Under the pieces are notes generated by a model that worked only from the letters and a program-made list of their open reading frames with translations, was not told the DNA's origin and made no database searches. A program made the position numbers and the translations under genes. DNA of 64,000 nt, from assembly GCA_043775015.1 (NCBI GenBank), contig JAYVSV010000003.1:1-64000 (forward strand). The letters run 5' to 3'. Source of the DNA: CANJXF01 sp043775015 (GTDB lineage: Bacteria > Verrucomicrobiota > Verrucomicrobiia > Limisphaerales > CANJXF01). Position 1 is the stretch's first letter. The number at the start of each line of letters is the position of its first letter. Positions 49,731 through 58,228 of this stretch are shown here, one piece after another.

Positions 49731-50711
49731 TCACGGTGGAGAATTGGTCGCCGTCAGCGGATTGGGCGGCACCGGCGGAAATTTCATCCCGGGCGGCAGC
49801 GGTGGCATCTCCGGAAGTTTGTGAACCAACTCACGCCATGATTTTCGCTCGGTGGGTGTCATTTCCTGCCACAGCTCGGCTTTTTTCAGAAATTGATTTC
49901 GCTCGCTGCGAGTCATGTTTGAAATTTTCCCGAACGATTCGATGCACTGCTTCCTTTGAATCGCCGGCAACGCTTGAAAAGTTTTTAAGGTTGTTTCCAT
50001 TTGCGCCCGTTCCGCTTCGGGAAGTTTGCCGAGAGTTTTTTCCTTTTCGTCCGCGTTTAAATCGAAGAATTTCTGAAAGCCTTCGCACATGCGATCTCGT
50101 TTCTCGGTTGGCAAAGCAAGCCAGCGCGCCAGGTCTGCTTCCAGTTTTTCGCGCCGTTGCGCAGGAATCGTTTCGAGAAAAATTTCTTTTTCTGCCGGCG
50201 TGCTGGATTGCAAACGCAGGAAATATTGCACCGCCATTTCGTTTTCCAAAAATTCCTTTTGCTGGGGAGCCGACAGTTCATCCCAGTGACGCAGGCGTTC
50301 TTCGACGAGCTTCCGTTTCTCCTCGGGGATTTTTTCCACCCGCTCACGCCGGTCGTTCAGAGCGGTTCTCATCAACGGAACTAAATACCAGCGCAGTTCA
50401 GTCACACCGAGGCGGAGTTCACGTTGCGCCGGTGTGATCGCTTCGTATTCTTTCACTTTCGCCAGGAGAATTCGTTTTTGATCCGCTGAAATCGATCGTT
50501 CATCCATCAACTTCAATCGCTCTTCCGGTGATAACGTCAGCAAAACGCGGAAGAATTCGATGGGTGCCTGTGGAATCGGCGGAACCGGCGGCGCTGCCTG
50601 TTTCGCTGGCGCTTTCGCAGAATCCTCAGCCAGACAAACGACGACCGACGTGCCAGCGATTCCGCAAATGATGCAGCTTGAAAAAACCAGGATGTTCAGC
50701 CGCGCACGCAT
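49731..50711 (-). CDS. secreted DUF3106 helical-repeat protein
   Basis: A 326-residue protein with a signal sequence (LNILVFSSCIICGIAGTSVVVCLA), a Pro-rich linker, and then about eight repeats of a short helical pattern such as FFRVLLTLSPEERLKLMDERSIS, LSAPQQKEFLENEMAV, STPAEKEIFLETIPAQRREK and MTRSERNQFLKKAEL. This fits DUF3106, which is often encoded in sigma/anti-sigma operons. ATG 50711 follows the putative anti-sigma gene by 4 bp. A periplasmic sensor or effector role is inferred from position only. Confidence 0.8.
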   Translation of the reverse strand: MRARLNILVFSSCIICGIAGTSVVVCLAEDSAKAPAKQAAPPVPPIPQAPIEFFRVLLTLSPEERLKLMDERSISADQKRILLAKVKEYEAITPAQRELRLGVTELRWYLVPLMRTALNDRRERVEKIPEEKRKLVEERLRHWDELSAPQQKEFLENEMAVQYFLRLQSSTPAEKEIFLETIPAQRREKLEADLARWLALPTEKRDRMCEGFQKFFDLNADEKEKTLGKLPEAERAQMETTLKTFQALPAIQRKQCIESFGKISNMTRSERNQFLKKAELWQEMTPTERKSWRELVHKLPEMPPLPPGMKFPPVPPNPLTATNSPP

Positions 50712-50715
50712 GAAG

Positions 50716-51204
50716 TTATTGCAAGGCGGCAAGAAGTTCGTTGTCCACGGGCGGTTGTTCGAAACGGTTGATGGCTTCGAAATCGACCAACCACTGCTGC
50801 GGGAAAGCGGCGGCTTGCGAGACAGCAGAAACGCCTTGAGCCATGTTCATTCGTTGAAGGGAACGATATTGCTGGGCAGAAACAAATCCGCCGCAAACCA
50901 ACAGGCTCACCAATGCAGTCGAACGCAGCCAGTGGCGTCGCACCCAATCGTAAATGGCGGGATAATGGTGAACGACTTGAACGCTTTCCTGCTCCACCGA
51001 TCTCATAACCAACGCGGTGAAATTGCTGGCCACTTGCGCTTCCGGCAACCGGCGCAACGCCTGAGCCAAGGCAAATTCCTCGTCCCATTCGGTTCGCGTT
51101 TCCGGGTGTGCGACAAAATGCGCTTCGAGCGCGGAGTGCTCTTGCTCGGTCAGCTTGCGCTGCCAGCTCACTCGCTTCATTTTTTCAAACTCGATCTGGT
51201 TCAT
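50716..51204 (-). CDS. putative anti-sigma factor
   Basis: A 162-residue protein. The N-terminal cytosolic part (QRKLTEQEHSALEAHFVAHPETRTEWDEE FALAQ as read) resembles the helical sigma-binding domain of anti-sigma factors but lacks the HxxxCxxC zinc motif. One membrane helix follows near residue 95-112 (STALVSLLVCGGFVSA), and a short outer tail ends the protein. It lies between an ECF sigma gene and a secreted DUF3106 gene on the same strand, which is the main ground for the call. Confidence 0.75.
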   Translation of the reverse strand: MNQIEFEKMKRVSWQRKLTEQEHSALEAHFVAHPETRTEWDEEFALAQALRRLPEAQVASNFTALVMRSVEQESVQVVHHYPAIYDWVRRHWLRSTALVSLLVCGGFVSAQQYRSLQRMNMAQGVSAVSQAAAFPQQWLVDFEAINRFEQPPVDNELLAALQ

Positions 51205-51248
51205 TTGTTCCTCTCAGTTTAAAACCCGTTTGTTCAGCAAAGTTTCTT

Positions 51249-51860
51249 TCATTTTTCCGCTTCTTTCCACGCGCCACTTTGCAGGTAAGGTTTCAGTTTC
51301 AACTTCAAAGTCTCCCGGGCGCGGTGAATCAACGATTTGGTGGCAGAAAGCGAGCAGCCCAACACCTTGGAAATATCGTCATAGGACAATTCTTCCTGGC
51401 GACAAAGCAACAAAGCCGTGCGCTGATTTTCCGGCAATTCATCGAGCGCAAGCTGGACTTTGTTTTCCAACTCGGCGTGCAAGACGTTTTCGGTTGGAGA
51501 AAATGTTTTTACATCCTCGAATTGCCGCGCGGGATGATCGTCGCTTTCGGTTTGGGAGGTTTCGAGCGATTCGGCCGGATGCCGCGAGCGGCGGCGAATC
51601 TCGTTCAGGCAAAGATTTCGCGCGATCGTGAACAGCCAGGTGGAGAATTTAGCCGTGACCTGATAGCGGTGGGCCGATTTAAAAACCTGCACAAAGACAT
51701 TTTGCGTGAGGTCTTCTGCTTCGGTCTGGTCGCGTAACGTCCGAAAAATCACGTTCATTACCGGCTGCTTATATTTGTTGACCAACTCCTCAAATGCACG
51801 CATGTCTCCGCCTTTTACGCGCAGCATCAATGCAGCATCTGGTTCCAGTTCAGTCGCCAT
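51249..51860 (-). CDS. ECF-type RNA polymerase sigma factor
   Basis: A 203-residue sigma-70-type ECF factor. Region 2 is FEELVNKYKQPVMNVIFRTLRDQTEAEDLTQNVFVQVFKSAHRY (here split: DQTEAEDLTQNVFVQV), with KFSTWLFTIARNLCLNEIRRR. Region 4 is LPENQRTALLLCRQEELSYD, then ISKVLGCSLSATKSLIHRAR. The linker of about 50 residues is longer than usual. ATG 51860 gives a compact N-terminus (MATELEPDAALMLRV). It is first in the sigma/anti-sigma/DUF3106 operon and divergent from glnD. Confidence 0.94.
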   Translation of the reverse strand: MATELEPDAALMLRVKGGDMRAFEELVNKYKQPVMNVIFRTLRDQTEAEDLTQNVFVQVFKSAHRYQVTAKFSTWLFTIARNLCLNEIRRRSRHPAESLETSQTESDDHPARQFEDVKTFSPTENVLHAELENKVQLALDELPENQRTALLLCRQEELSYDDISKVLGCSLSATKSLIHRARETLKLKLKPYLQSGAWKEAEK

Positions 51861-51971
51861 TACAATGGATATTGTAGTTAAAACCGGATGTCTCACAAGG
51901 TTGCGACTTTTTTGATCCTCCGCAGCACGCTCCTTGCTTCAGCTTATTCCACCCGCTAACGTCCCCCGCTA

Positions 51972-54740
51972 ATGCCAACTTTGTTGGAAAAAATTGAAGC
52001 TAATGCCGCCGGGCGGCTGACTTTGCCCGAAGGACGCCAACCCTCGGAGGAATTGGCGCGCTACAAAAATTTTCTCAAAGTAGAAACGCACCGCTTAAAA
52101 ATTCTTCATCGCGCCGGCGGCAGCGGTCGGGAGGTTTGTCAGGCGCGTTCCGCCATTCTTGACGTCTCGTTGCGCTATATTTTGGAAGCAGTCAGCAAAC
52201 TAATGCAGCCAACTTCGGCGAAGATTCCTACCCTCGCGCTCGTTGCCATCGGCGGTTATGGGCGCGGCGAACTCAATCCGCACAGCGACATTGACATCAT
52301 GTTTTTGTACGACGGCGAGCTGGTGACGCGCGGAAAAGTTCATCCCACTTTAACCGCAGTGACCGATGGTTTGCTCTACACGCTTTGGGACATCGGACTG
52401 AAAGTGGGACATTCGGTTCGCAGCATTGACGATTGCGTGAAAGTGGCGAACAGCGACATGCAGTCCAAAACATCGTTGATCGAAGCGCGGCTCATCACTG
52501 GTAGCCAGGCGTTGTTCGAAAAATTTGAGAAAACGGTTTTATCCAAATGCGTCTCCGGCCATGAAGACGAATACATCACTGCCCGCGTGCAAGACCAGGC
52601 GGTCCGCCGCGCCAAGTTTGGCAATTCCGCATTCATGCAAGAGCCAAATATTAAAAACGGCTGCGGTGGTTTACGCGATTATCAAAACCTGATCTGGATG
52701 GCGTTTTTCAAATATCGCACCCGTTCGCTCAGCGAGTTGCAACAAAAGGAAATGATCAGCGCGAGCGAACGTAAACAGCTCGAAACCGCCTATGATTATC
52801 TGCTGCGCGCGCGCAACGAAGTCCACTATGACGTGGGTCGGCCCGTTGATATTTTAGGCAAAAGTATTCAGCCCTCCATCGCCCACAACCTTGGCTACCG
52901 CGAACGCTCCGCCAGCAAACGGATTGAGATGTTTATGCGCGATTTCTACACTCACACGCGCAACATCGATTTAATCACCCGCACGGTCGAACAACGCCTT
53001 GCCCTGCTGCCAAGCCAAAAATTTCTACCGTCGTTTCGTCGGATGCTGCAAACGCAAACGCAGAAGATGCGCCAACAGATTATCGACGGTTTCAAAGTTC
53101 TCGACGGAGAAATTCATCCGCTCAATCAGCACGTTTTTCGCGACCACCCCAAGCGGCTGATGCGCGTTTTTCTTTACGCCCAACAACGCCGTTTAAAGTT
53201 GCATCCCGATCTCACGCAACTCATTCGCAGCCAGCTCCCGCTCGTCAACAATTCCTTTCTGCGCGACACGCATGTGCGCGAAACATTTCTGGAAATCCTC
53301 GATCAACGCGGAACCGTCGCGCCCATTCTTCGCGCCATGCACGAGGTCGGTTTTCTTGGAAAATTTTTACCCGAATTCGGGCGCCTCACCTGCCTCGTTC
53401 AGCACGAATTCTATCATCAATACACCGCCGACGAACACACCCTGGTCTGCATCGAAAAACTCGACCAGGTCTGGAACGCAAAAACTCCTCCCTTTGAAAC
53501 TTACGCTGAAATTTTGCGAACTGTGGAACGTCCGTTCGTATTGTATCTCGCGCTCTTGTTGCATGATTCCGGCAAAGCCGCGCGCTCCGGCAAGCACGAA
53601 GAATTGGGCAGCCAACTCGCCTTGCGCGTTTCGCGCCGTCTCGGTCTCGATGGCGCAACTGCGCACACGCTGAGTTTGGTCATCGAACATCATTTGACCA
53701 TGGCGCAGGTCTCGCAACGTCGTGACCTCGAAGATCCCTCGGTCATTCGGAATTTTGCGCGCCAGATTCAAACCGTGGAAAACCTCACCCTGCTCACTCT
53801 ACACACGTTTGCCGATTCGATGGGCACGAGCGACCAACTGTGGAATGGGTTTAAAGATTCTCTGCTCTGGACGTTGTTTCATCGGACACGCGAATTGCTG
53901 ATGGGTGGATCTGAGTTTTTCCGGGCGGAAGAAAAACAACGCGAACTGCTCGCCGACGAAGTGCAACGTCTCATGCCGGCAAGCTTCAGCTACGACGAAG
54001 TTCAAGCGCACTTTGCCAATCTTCCGTCGCGCTACTTTCAGATTAATAACGCTCACGAGATTCTCACCGACCTGACCCAGGTGCATCGGTTCATGCACTA
54101 TCAATTATCGGAGAACGAGCAGGCGCTTTCGCCGGTTCTATATTGGCACAACGAACCGGACCGCGGTTACACCACGGTGCATGTCTGCACGTGGGATCGT
54201 GCGGGGTTGTTCAGCAAGATCACCGGCTCGTTGACTTCGGCCGGCCTGAATATTTTGAGCGCTGAAATCATTACGCGCGGCGACGGCATCATTCTTGACT
54301 CGTTCTTTGTGACCGATGCAAAAACCGGTTTGCTCGCCAAGCGTGAGGAACGCGAGGCCTTTGAAACCGTGCTGAACGCGATTCTCAATGGCAAAGAAGT
54401 TGATCTCGCTGCGCTCATCGCCAAACAAAAATCGGCTGGGATCAGAAATATTTTTGAAGGCGAGCGGATGCCGACGGTCATTGATTTTGATAACGAAACC
54501 TCCGAAACACGCACCATCATTCAAGTAGAAACCGAAGACCGGCTCGGCTTGCTTTACGCCATTTCGCACGTGCTGAATGATCTGGAACTCGACATCTACG
54601 TCGCAAAAATCTCCACGGAAAAAGGCGCGGCGATCGACAGCTTTTACATCGCCGAGGAAGACGGCAGCAAAATCAACGCACCTGAGCGGCAAAAAATTAT
54701 TGAGAAAAAACTGCGCGCGGCCATCCATCGCCTCGGCTGA
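51972..54740 (+). CDS. glnD: [protein-PII] uridylyltransferase/uridylyl-removing enzyme
   Basis: A nitrogen sensor that adds UMP to PII under nitrogen shortage and removes it when glutamine is plentiful. The 922-residue protein contains the nucleotidyltransferase motif GGYGRGELNPHSDID (residues 94-108), an HD domain with LLLHDSGKAARSGKHEELG near 525 and two C-terminal ACT domains (TTVHVCTWDRAGLFSKITGS near 735, TIIQVETEDRLGLLYAISHV near 850). All active-site residues are visible. ATG 51972, divergent from the sigma gene. Confidence 0.97.
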   Translation: MPTLLEKIEANAAGRLTLPEGRQPSEELARYKNFLKVETHRLKILHRAGGSGREVCQARSAILDVSLRYILEAVSKLMQPTSAKIPTLALVAIGGYGRGELNPHSDIDIMFLYDGELVTRGKVHPTLTAVTDGLLYTLWDIGLKVGHSVRSIDDCVKVANSDMQSKTSLIEARLITGSQALFEKFEKTVLSKCVSGHEDEYITARVQDQAVRRAKFGNSAFMQEPNIKNGCGGLRDYQNLIWMAFFKYRTRSLSELQQKEMISASERKQLETAYDYLLRARNEVHYDVGRPVDILGKSIQPSIAHNLGYRERSASKRIEMFMRDFYTHTRNIDLITRTVEQRLALLPSQKFLPSFRRMLQTQTQKMRQQIIDGFKVLDGEIHPLNQHVFRDHPKRLMRVFLYAQQRRLKLHPDLTQLIRSQLPLVNNSFLRDTHVRETFLEILDQRGTVAPILRAMHEVGFLGKFLPEFGRLTCLVQHEFYHQYTADEHTLVCIEKLDQVWNAKTPPFETYAEILRTVERPFVLYLALLLHDSGKAARSGKHEELGSQLALRVSRRLGLDGATAHTLSLVIEHHLTMAQVSQRRDLEDPSVIRNFARQIQTVENLTLLTLHTFADSMGTSDQLWNGFKDSLLWTLFHRTRELLMGGSEFFRAEEKQRELLADEVQRLMPASFSYDEVQAHFANLPSRYFQINNAHEILTDLTQVHRFMHYQLSENEQALSPVLYWHNEPDRGYTTVHVCTWDRAGLFSKITGSLTSAGLNILSAEIITRGDGIILDSFFVTDAKTGLLAKREEREAFETVLNAILNGKEVDLAALIAKQKSAGIRNIFEGERMPTVIDFDNETSETRTIIQVETEDRLGLLYAISHVLNDLELDIYVAKISTEKGAAIDSFYIAEEDGSKINAPERQKIIEKKLRAAIHRLG

Positions 54741-54820
54741 AGATAACGCAACCACGCTCTACGGGCGTGGCTGCCCGAACTTGCCTTTGAACTTTGTTTG
54801 GTGAATCGTGATCCATAAAT

Positions 54821-55507
54821 ATGAAGCATTCGGGAAAAGCGTCCCAAGCGGCGCTCAAATTAATTTTTACATCTTTGATTATTCTCGCTGCCATTCTGGC
54901 GACCGGCCTGATCGCGAAATATCTCGGCGGAGCTGTCATCGCGCTCGCGTCAGCCTTGGTTTTCATATGGATTCTCTTCGCCCTCTTCACCTTCTATTTT
55001 TTCCGCGATCCGACCGCCACGGTGCCGATTGGAAAAAATCTGGTTGTCTCGCCCGCCCACGGAACGATCGATGTCATCGACGAAACTTCCGAGGGCGAAT
55101 TCATTGGCGGCAAGTGCAGGCGCGTTTCCATTTTTCTCAATGTGTTCAACGTTCACGTCCAGCAATCGCCCATCGCGGGCCGGGTCACTTTTCTGAAACA
55201 CACCGCCGGACTCTTCATCAACGCGATGAAAACGGATTCAGCGGCTCACAATGAAAATGTTTTGATCGGCTTTTCGCCCGCCGAAAACGCGGCCGAGAAA
55301 ATCGGCGTTCGGTTGATCGCCGGTTTGATTGCGCGCCGCATTATTCCATGGGTGGCGGTCAATGACGTCGTCGCTGCCGGCGAGCGCATCAGCCTCATTC
55401 AATTTGGTTCGAGAGTGGATCTTTACCTGCCGCTTCATTACACCATTCGCGCAAAGCTCGGCGACAAAGTAGTTGGCGGCGAAACAATCATTGCCTCGAA
55501 GGAATAA
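54821..55507 (+). CDS. psd: phosphatidylserine decarboxylase
   Basis: Makes phosphatidylethanolamine. The 228-residue protein is the short, archaeal/type-A form with one or two N-terminal membrane helices (LIFTSLIILAAILATGLIA, IALASALVFIWILFALFTF), then FYFFRDPTATVP, PAHGTIDVID and FLNVFNVHVQQSPIAG. The pyruvoyl-forming cleavage site is FGS with Ser197 in IQFGSRVDLYLP. pssA follows after 2 bp, so the two consecutive steps of phosphatidylethanolamine synthesis are cotranscribed in reverse order. Confidence 0.94.
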   Translation: MKHSGKASQAALKLIFTSLIILAAILATGLIAKYLGGAVIALASALVFIWILFALFTFYFFRDPTATVPIGKNLVVSPAHGTIDVIDETSEGEFIGGKCRRVSIFLNVFNVHVQQSPIAGRVTFLKHTAGLFINAMKTDSAAHNENVLIGFSPAENAAEKIGVRLIAGLIARRIIPWVAVNDVVAAGERISLIQFGSRVDLYLPLHYTIRAKLGDKVVGGETIIASKE

Positions 55508-55509
55508 AC

Positions 55510-56379
55510 ATGGCGAACCCGGAAATCAAAGCGGCAGAATTGGGATCGTCGGAGCCGAAATTAAAAATTTATTTTCTGCCCAATTTGATGACGGCAGGAA
55601 ATCTCTTTTGCGGTTTTCTCGCGCTCACCAAAATTGTAGAGGCCGATCCAAACCAGGGCGCAGATTTCAACAAAATCATTCGCCACGCGCTGTTTTACAT
55701 TTTGCTCGCCTGTATTTTCGACTTGCTTGATGGCCGCGTTGCCCGAATGGGCGGCTCGGAAAGTCCGTTCGGTCGGGAATTTGATTCGCTCGCGGACATT
55801 ATTTCTTTCGGTGTGGCTCCGGCGTTTCTCGTCCACCGCATTGTGCTTCATGGCGTCTTTAATCAACATCCGCAACTCGGCTGGTTCATTGCTTCGATCT
55901 ATCTGATTTGCGGCGCATTTCGATTGGCGCGGTTCAACTGTCTGGCCGCCATGAAAGGCGGAGGAGGCGGCAGCGAATTTCTCGGATTCCCCATTCCCGC
56001 AGCGGCCGGCTTGGTGGCCTCACTCACGTTGTTTCTGATGTGGCTCGACGACAAAAATTTTTCCACAGGCAACTGGCGCTTCGCTTTGCCCGTCATCATG
56101 GTTTTCCTCTCAATGATGATGGTGAGCGAAGTAAAATATCCGACCTTCAAGCAATTGGATTTTCGCGCCACACGAACTTTTACCAAGATGGTTCTTATCG
56201 TGTTGCTCATCGGATTTTTCGTTCTCCTTTGGGACAAAATTCTGCAAGTGGTCCTGCCTGCGGTTTTCACGCTTTATTTGCTGTATGGATTTGTTCGCCC
56301 GTATATCTCGCGCAGAATTCGCCACGAAATTGAAGATGAAGAGGGCGACGCCGAGGATACTCCAACGACCAAAGGCTAA
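55510..56379 (+). CDS. pssA: CDP-diacylglycerol-serine O-phosphatidyltransferase
   Basis: Makes phosphatidylserine from CDP-diacylglycerol and serine. The 289-residue membrane enzyme carries the complete CDP-alcohol phosphatidyltransferase motif: Asp74-Gly75, Ala78-Arg79, Gly88, Asp92 and Asp96 in DLLDGRVARMGG...FDSLAD. About eight hydrophobic helices follow, and the tail is acidic. It is 2 bp after psd and 2 bp before the LysE-type gene. Confidence 0.95.
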   Translation: MANPEIKAAELGSSEPKLKIYFLPNLMTAGNLFCGFLALTKIVEADPNQGADFNKIIRHALFYILLACIFDLLDGRVARMGGSESPFGREFDSLADIISFGVAPAFLVHRIVLHGVFNQHPQLGWFIASIYLICGAFRLARFNCLAAMKGGGGGSEFLGFPIPAAAGLVASLTLFLMWLDDKNFSTGNWRFALPVIMVFLSMMMVSEVKYPTFKQLDFRATRTFTKMVLIVLLIGFFVLLWDKILQVVLPAVFTLYLLYGFVRPYISRRIRHEIEDEEGDAEDTPTTKG

Positions 56380-56381
56380 CA

Positions 56382-57050
56382 ATGTTTGACCTGCATCCCA
56401 ATGCATTGGCGGCTGTCACTGGATTTATCAGTGGCATACTGCTTTCCATTCCGGTCGGCCCGGTCAACCTGACCATCATCAACGAAGGCGCTCGGCGGGG
56501 ATTTATCTGGGCGACATTGATTGCGCTCGGAGCGGTTTCAGCCGACCTGATCTATTGCACAATTGCCTTCACCGGGTTCGCATCCTTTTTCGGGAATCGT
56601 CTGGTCAAAGCGGGCATGGAATTAACCAGTTTCGTTTTCCTGCTCTATTTGGGCGTGAGTTTTCTGAAGGCAAAAAAAGTCCAGTCAGCCAACCGCATTG
56701 AAGCGCGGATCGAGGAAAAACTTCGCCCGCACTCGGCCTTCATGATTGGTTTCGTGCGCGTCATCGGTAATCCCGGAATTCTTTTGTTTTGGATAATCCT
56801 CGCAGCAAACTTCATCTCGCGCGATTGGGTGGAACCAGATTGGCCGGGAAAAATTTCGTGCATCTTCGGCGTGGCCTGCGGCGCGGTTCTTTGGTTCCTC
56901 GGACTCAGCTACACCGTATCGAGAGGCAGCAAGAGGTTTACGGACAAAACGTTGCTGCGGCTGGAACATTTTTCCGGAATCGGCTTGATCACTTTGGCGT
57001 TGATTCACGGCGGGCGAATCATCTGGCAAATGGCGAAGCATAAGATGTGA
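56382..57050 (+). CDS. LysE/RhtB-family exporter
   Basis: A 222-residue membrane protein of the LysE superfamily. The pattern is SGILLSIPVGPVNLTIINEGARRGFIWATLIALGAVSADLIY in part (IPVGPVNLTIINEGARRGF), then VFLLYLGVSFLKAKK and GFVRVIGNPGILLFWIILAA, with six predicted helices. The family exports amino acids and related compounds; substrate unknown. Cotranscribed with psd-pssA by spacing. Confidence 0.85.
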   Translation: MFDLHPNALAAVTGFISGILLSIPVGPVNLTIINEGARRGFIWATLIALGAVSADLIYCTIAFTGFASFFGNRLVKAGMELTSFVFLLYLGVSFLKAKKVQSANRIEARIEEKLRPHSAFMIGFVRVIGNPGILLFWIILAANFISRDWVEPDWPGKISCIFGVACGAVLWFLGLSYTVSRGSKRFTDKTLLRLEHFSGIGLITLALIHGGRIIWQMAKHKM

Positions 57051-57063
57051 ATGCATTCAAGTT

Positions 57064-57492
57064 ATGGGCTGGACTGTTGTTACTTACAGGAACGACTCGA
57101 CGGATTGTAAAGACTGGCATTTGTGGGCGCTCCGTCATTTTTTCGTTGAGGCGGCGCGAGAAATGAAAGAAACATCACAATCAGAATATGACGTTCAGGC
57201 TGTCATCACATTCTTCGAGCATTGGGACTGGTTGGTGCCGGGCGTGGTTGGTGGCACAGATATTACGGAATTGGTGGAGAGTTCCGCCGTTCGATGGCGA
57301 ATCGTTCTGGATGTAATGCAGCGCGCAGCAGATCGTATTGGAAGCTTTGGGGAATGGCTACCCGATTGCTATCTAACCAACGACATCAGTTCGACCGGGA
57401 GTTCAGTGGATCATTGCATGACAAAGCCACTTTTGGAGTGTATTGGTCGAATCTCAAATTTATTATCGAGGCATGAACCTCTCTCGCACTGA
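57064..57492 (+). CDS. hypothetical protein
   Basis: A 142-residue soluble protein with no recognised family. It is rich in Trp, Asp and Cys (TDCKDWHLWALRHFFVEAARE, FFEHWDWLVPG, SSVDHCMTKPLLECI). The ATG at 57064 lies 13 bp after the LysE-type gene, without an evident ribosome-binding site. It converges with the EVE-domain gene. Composition differs from neighbours, and it may be an accessory gene. Confidence 0.5.
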   Translation: MGWTVVTYRNDSTDCKDWHLWALRHFFVEAAREMKETSQSEYDVQAVITFFEHWDWLVPGVVGGTDITELVESSAVRWRIVLDVMQRAADRIGSFGEWLPDCYLTNDISSTGSSVDHCMTKPLLECIGRISNLLSRHEPLSH

Positions 57493-57536
57493 GTCGAATC
57501 TCAGCCAGTTAATTTCCGATTTCGGAATGCCTCCCG

Positions 57537-57959
57537 TTACATGGTTTCCTTTTCGGAAAGTTCCAACAATTTCTTAAACTGAACCTCATTCAAAGGTGTG
57601 ACCGACAAACGCGACTGACGCACCAACGGAATATCTTTCAAAACCTTATCCGACTTGATGGTTTCCAGCGTGACAGGCGTTTTTAATTTTTTTCCGGGAA
57701 CCAGATCGACGCACGACCAATCGCCTTCCTTCGCGGTTGGGTCTGCATAAAACCCTTTCTCCACGGTGGCAATTCCGACCACCTGTTTCTCGCTGACACT
57801 GTGGTAAAACAAAACCAGGTCGCCGCGCTTCATTGCCCGCAGGTTATTTCGCGCCTGAAAATTGCGCACGCCGGTCCAGACGGTTTTTCCATCCTTCACC
57901 AAGTCGGACCACGAGTAAGCTTCCGGTTCCGATTTCACGAGCCAATAGTTCTTTGCCAT
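57537..57959 (-). CDS. EVE-domain protein
   Basis: A 140-residue EVE-domain protein. Hallmarks are YWLVKSEPEAYSWSDLVKDG, TVWTGVRNFQARNNLRAMKRGDLVLFYHS and VGIATVEKGFYADPTA. EVE is a PUA-like fold that reads modified bases in DNA or RNA, and the housekeeping-like form here corresponds to the thymocyte nuclear protein 1 group. ATG 57959. Convergent with the preceding gene. Confidence 0.92.
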   Translation of the reverse strand: MAKNYWLVKSEPEAYSWSDLVKDGKTVWTGVRNFQARNNLRAMKRGDLVLFYHSVSEKQVVGIATVEKGFYADPTAKEGDWSCVDLVPGKKLKTPVTLETIKSDKVLKDIPLVRQSRLSVTPLNEVQFKKLLELSEKETM

Positions 57960-58028
57960 GCGGAATTTTTAGTTCCAATGAATCAAAGCGAAAGAAAAAA
58001 GGCGGACAAAAGACGAGACGCAAATTTT

Positions 58029-58079
58029 ACGAATTAACACGAATTCCAAAACATCTTTCCCAATTCGCGTTAATTCGCG
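58029..58079. repeat. short inverted repeat (aattcg family)
   Basis: acgaattaacacgaatt (58029-58045) is mirrored by aattcgcgttaattcgcg (58062-58079), with small mismatches. It lies between the EVE gene and the purN fragment and might act as a terminator-like structure or be one more interspersed repeat. Confidence 0.55.
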
Positions 58080-58101
58080 CAATTCGCGTTCTTCCCTCGT
58101 G

Positions 58102-58228
58102 CTGATTGCACTTGCGGCTCTCCGCATTCTGCGAGAAACAAGGGCGAGTGAATATCGAAAAGAAATTCCGGCGCGGAGTGCTCGGTTCCGGCAAAGGGTC
58201 GAATTTCGTCGCGATCTCGGAGCCTTGC
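58102..58228 (+). pseudogene. second copy of the purN 5' end, including its ribosome-binding site
   Basis: 127 bases about 90% identical (12 differences, no gaps) to 62623-62749, which covers the upstream region, the aaggg ribosome-binding site, the GTG start and the first 27 codons of purN. After base 58228 the homology ends and the cytochrome gene continues in the same frame. The fragment therefore both marks the original position of purN and provides the translation start used by, or available to, the gene behind it. Confidence 0.92.

Noticed and set aside
54751..54771. ccacgc/gcgtgg hairpin after glnD as terminator
   Set aside because: No T tract follows, and psd starts only 50 bases further on; it may be another small repeat.
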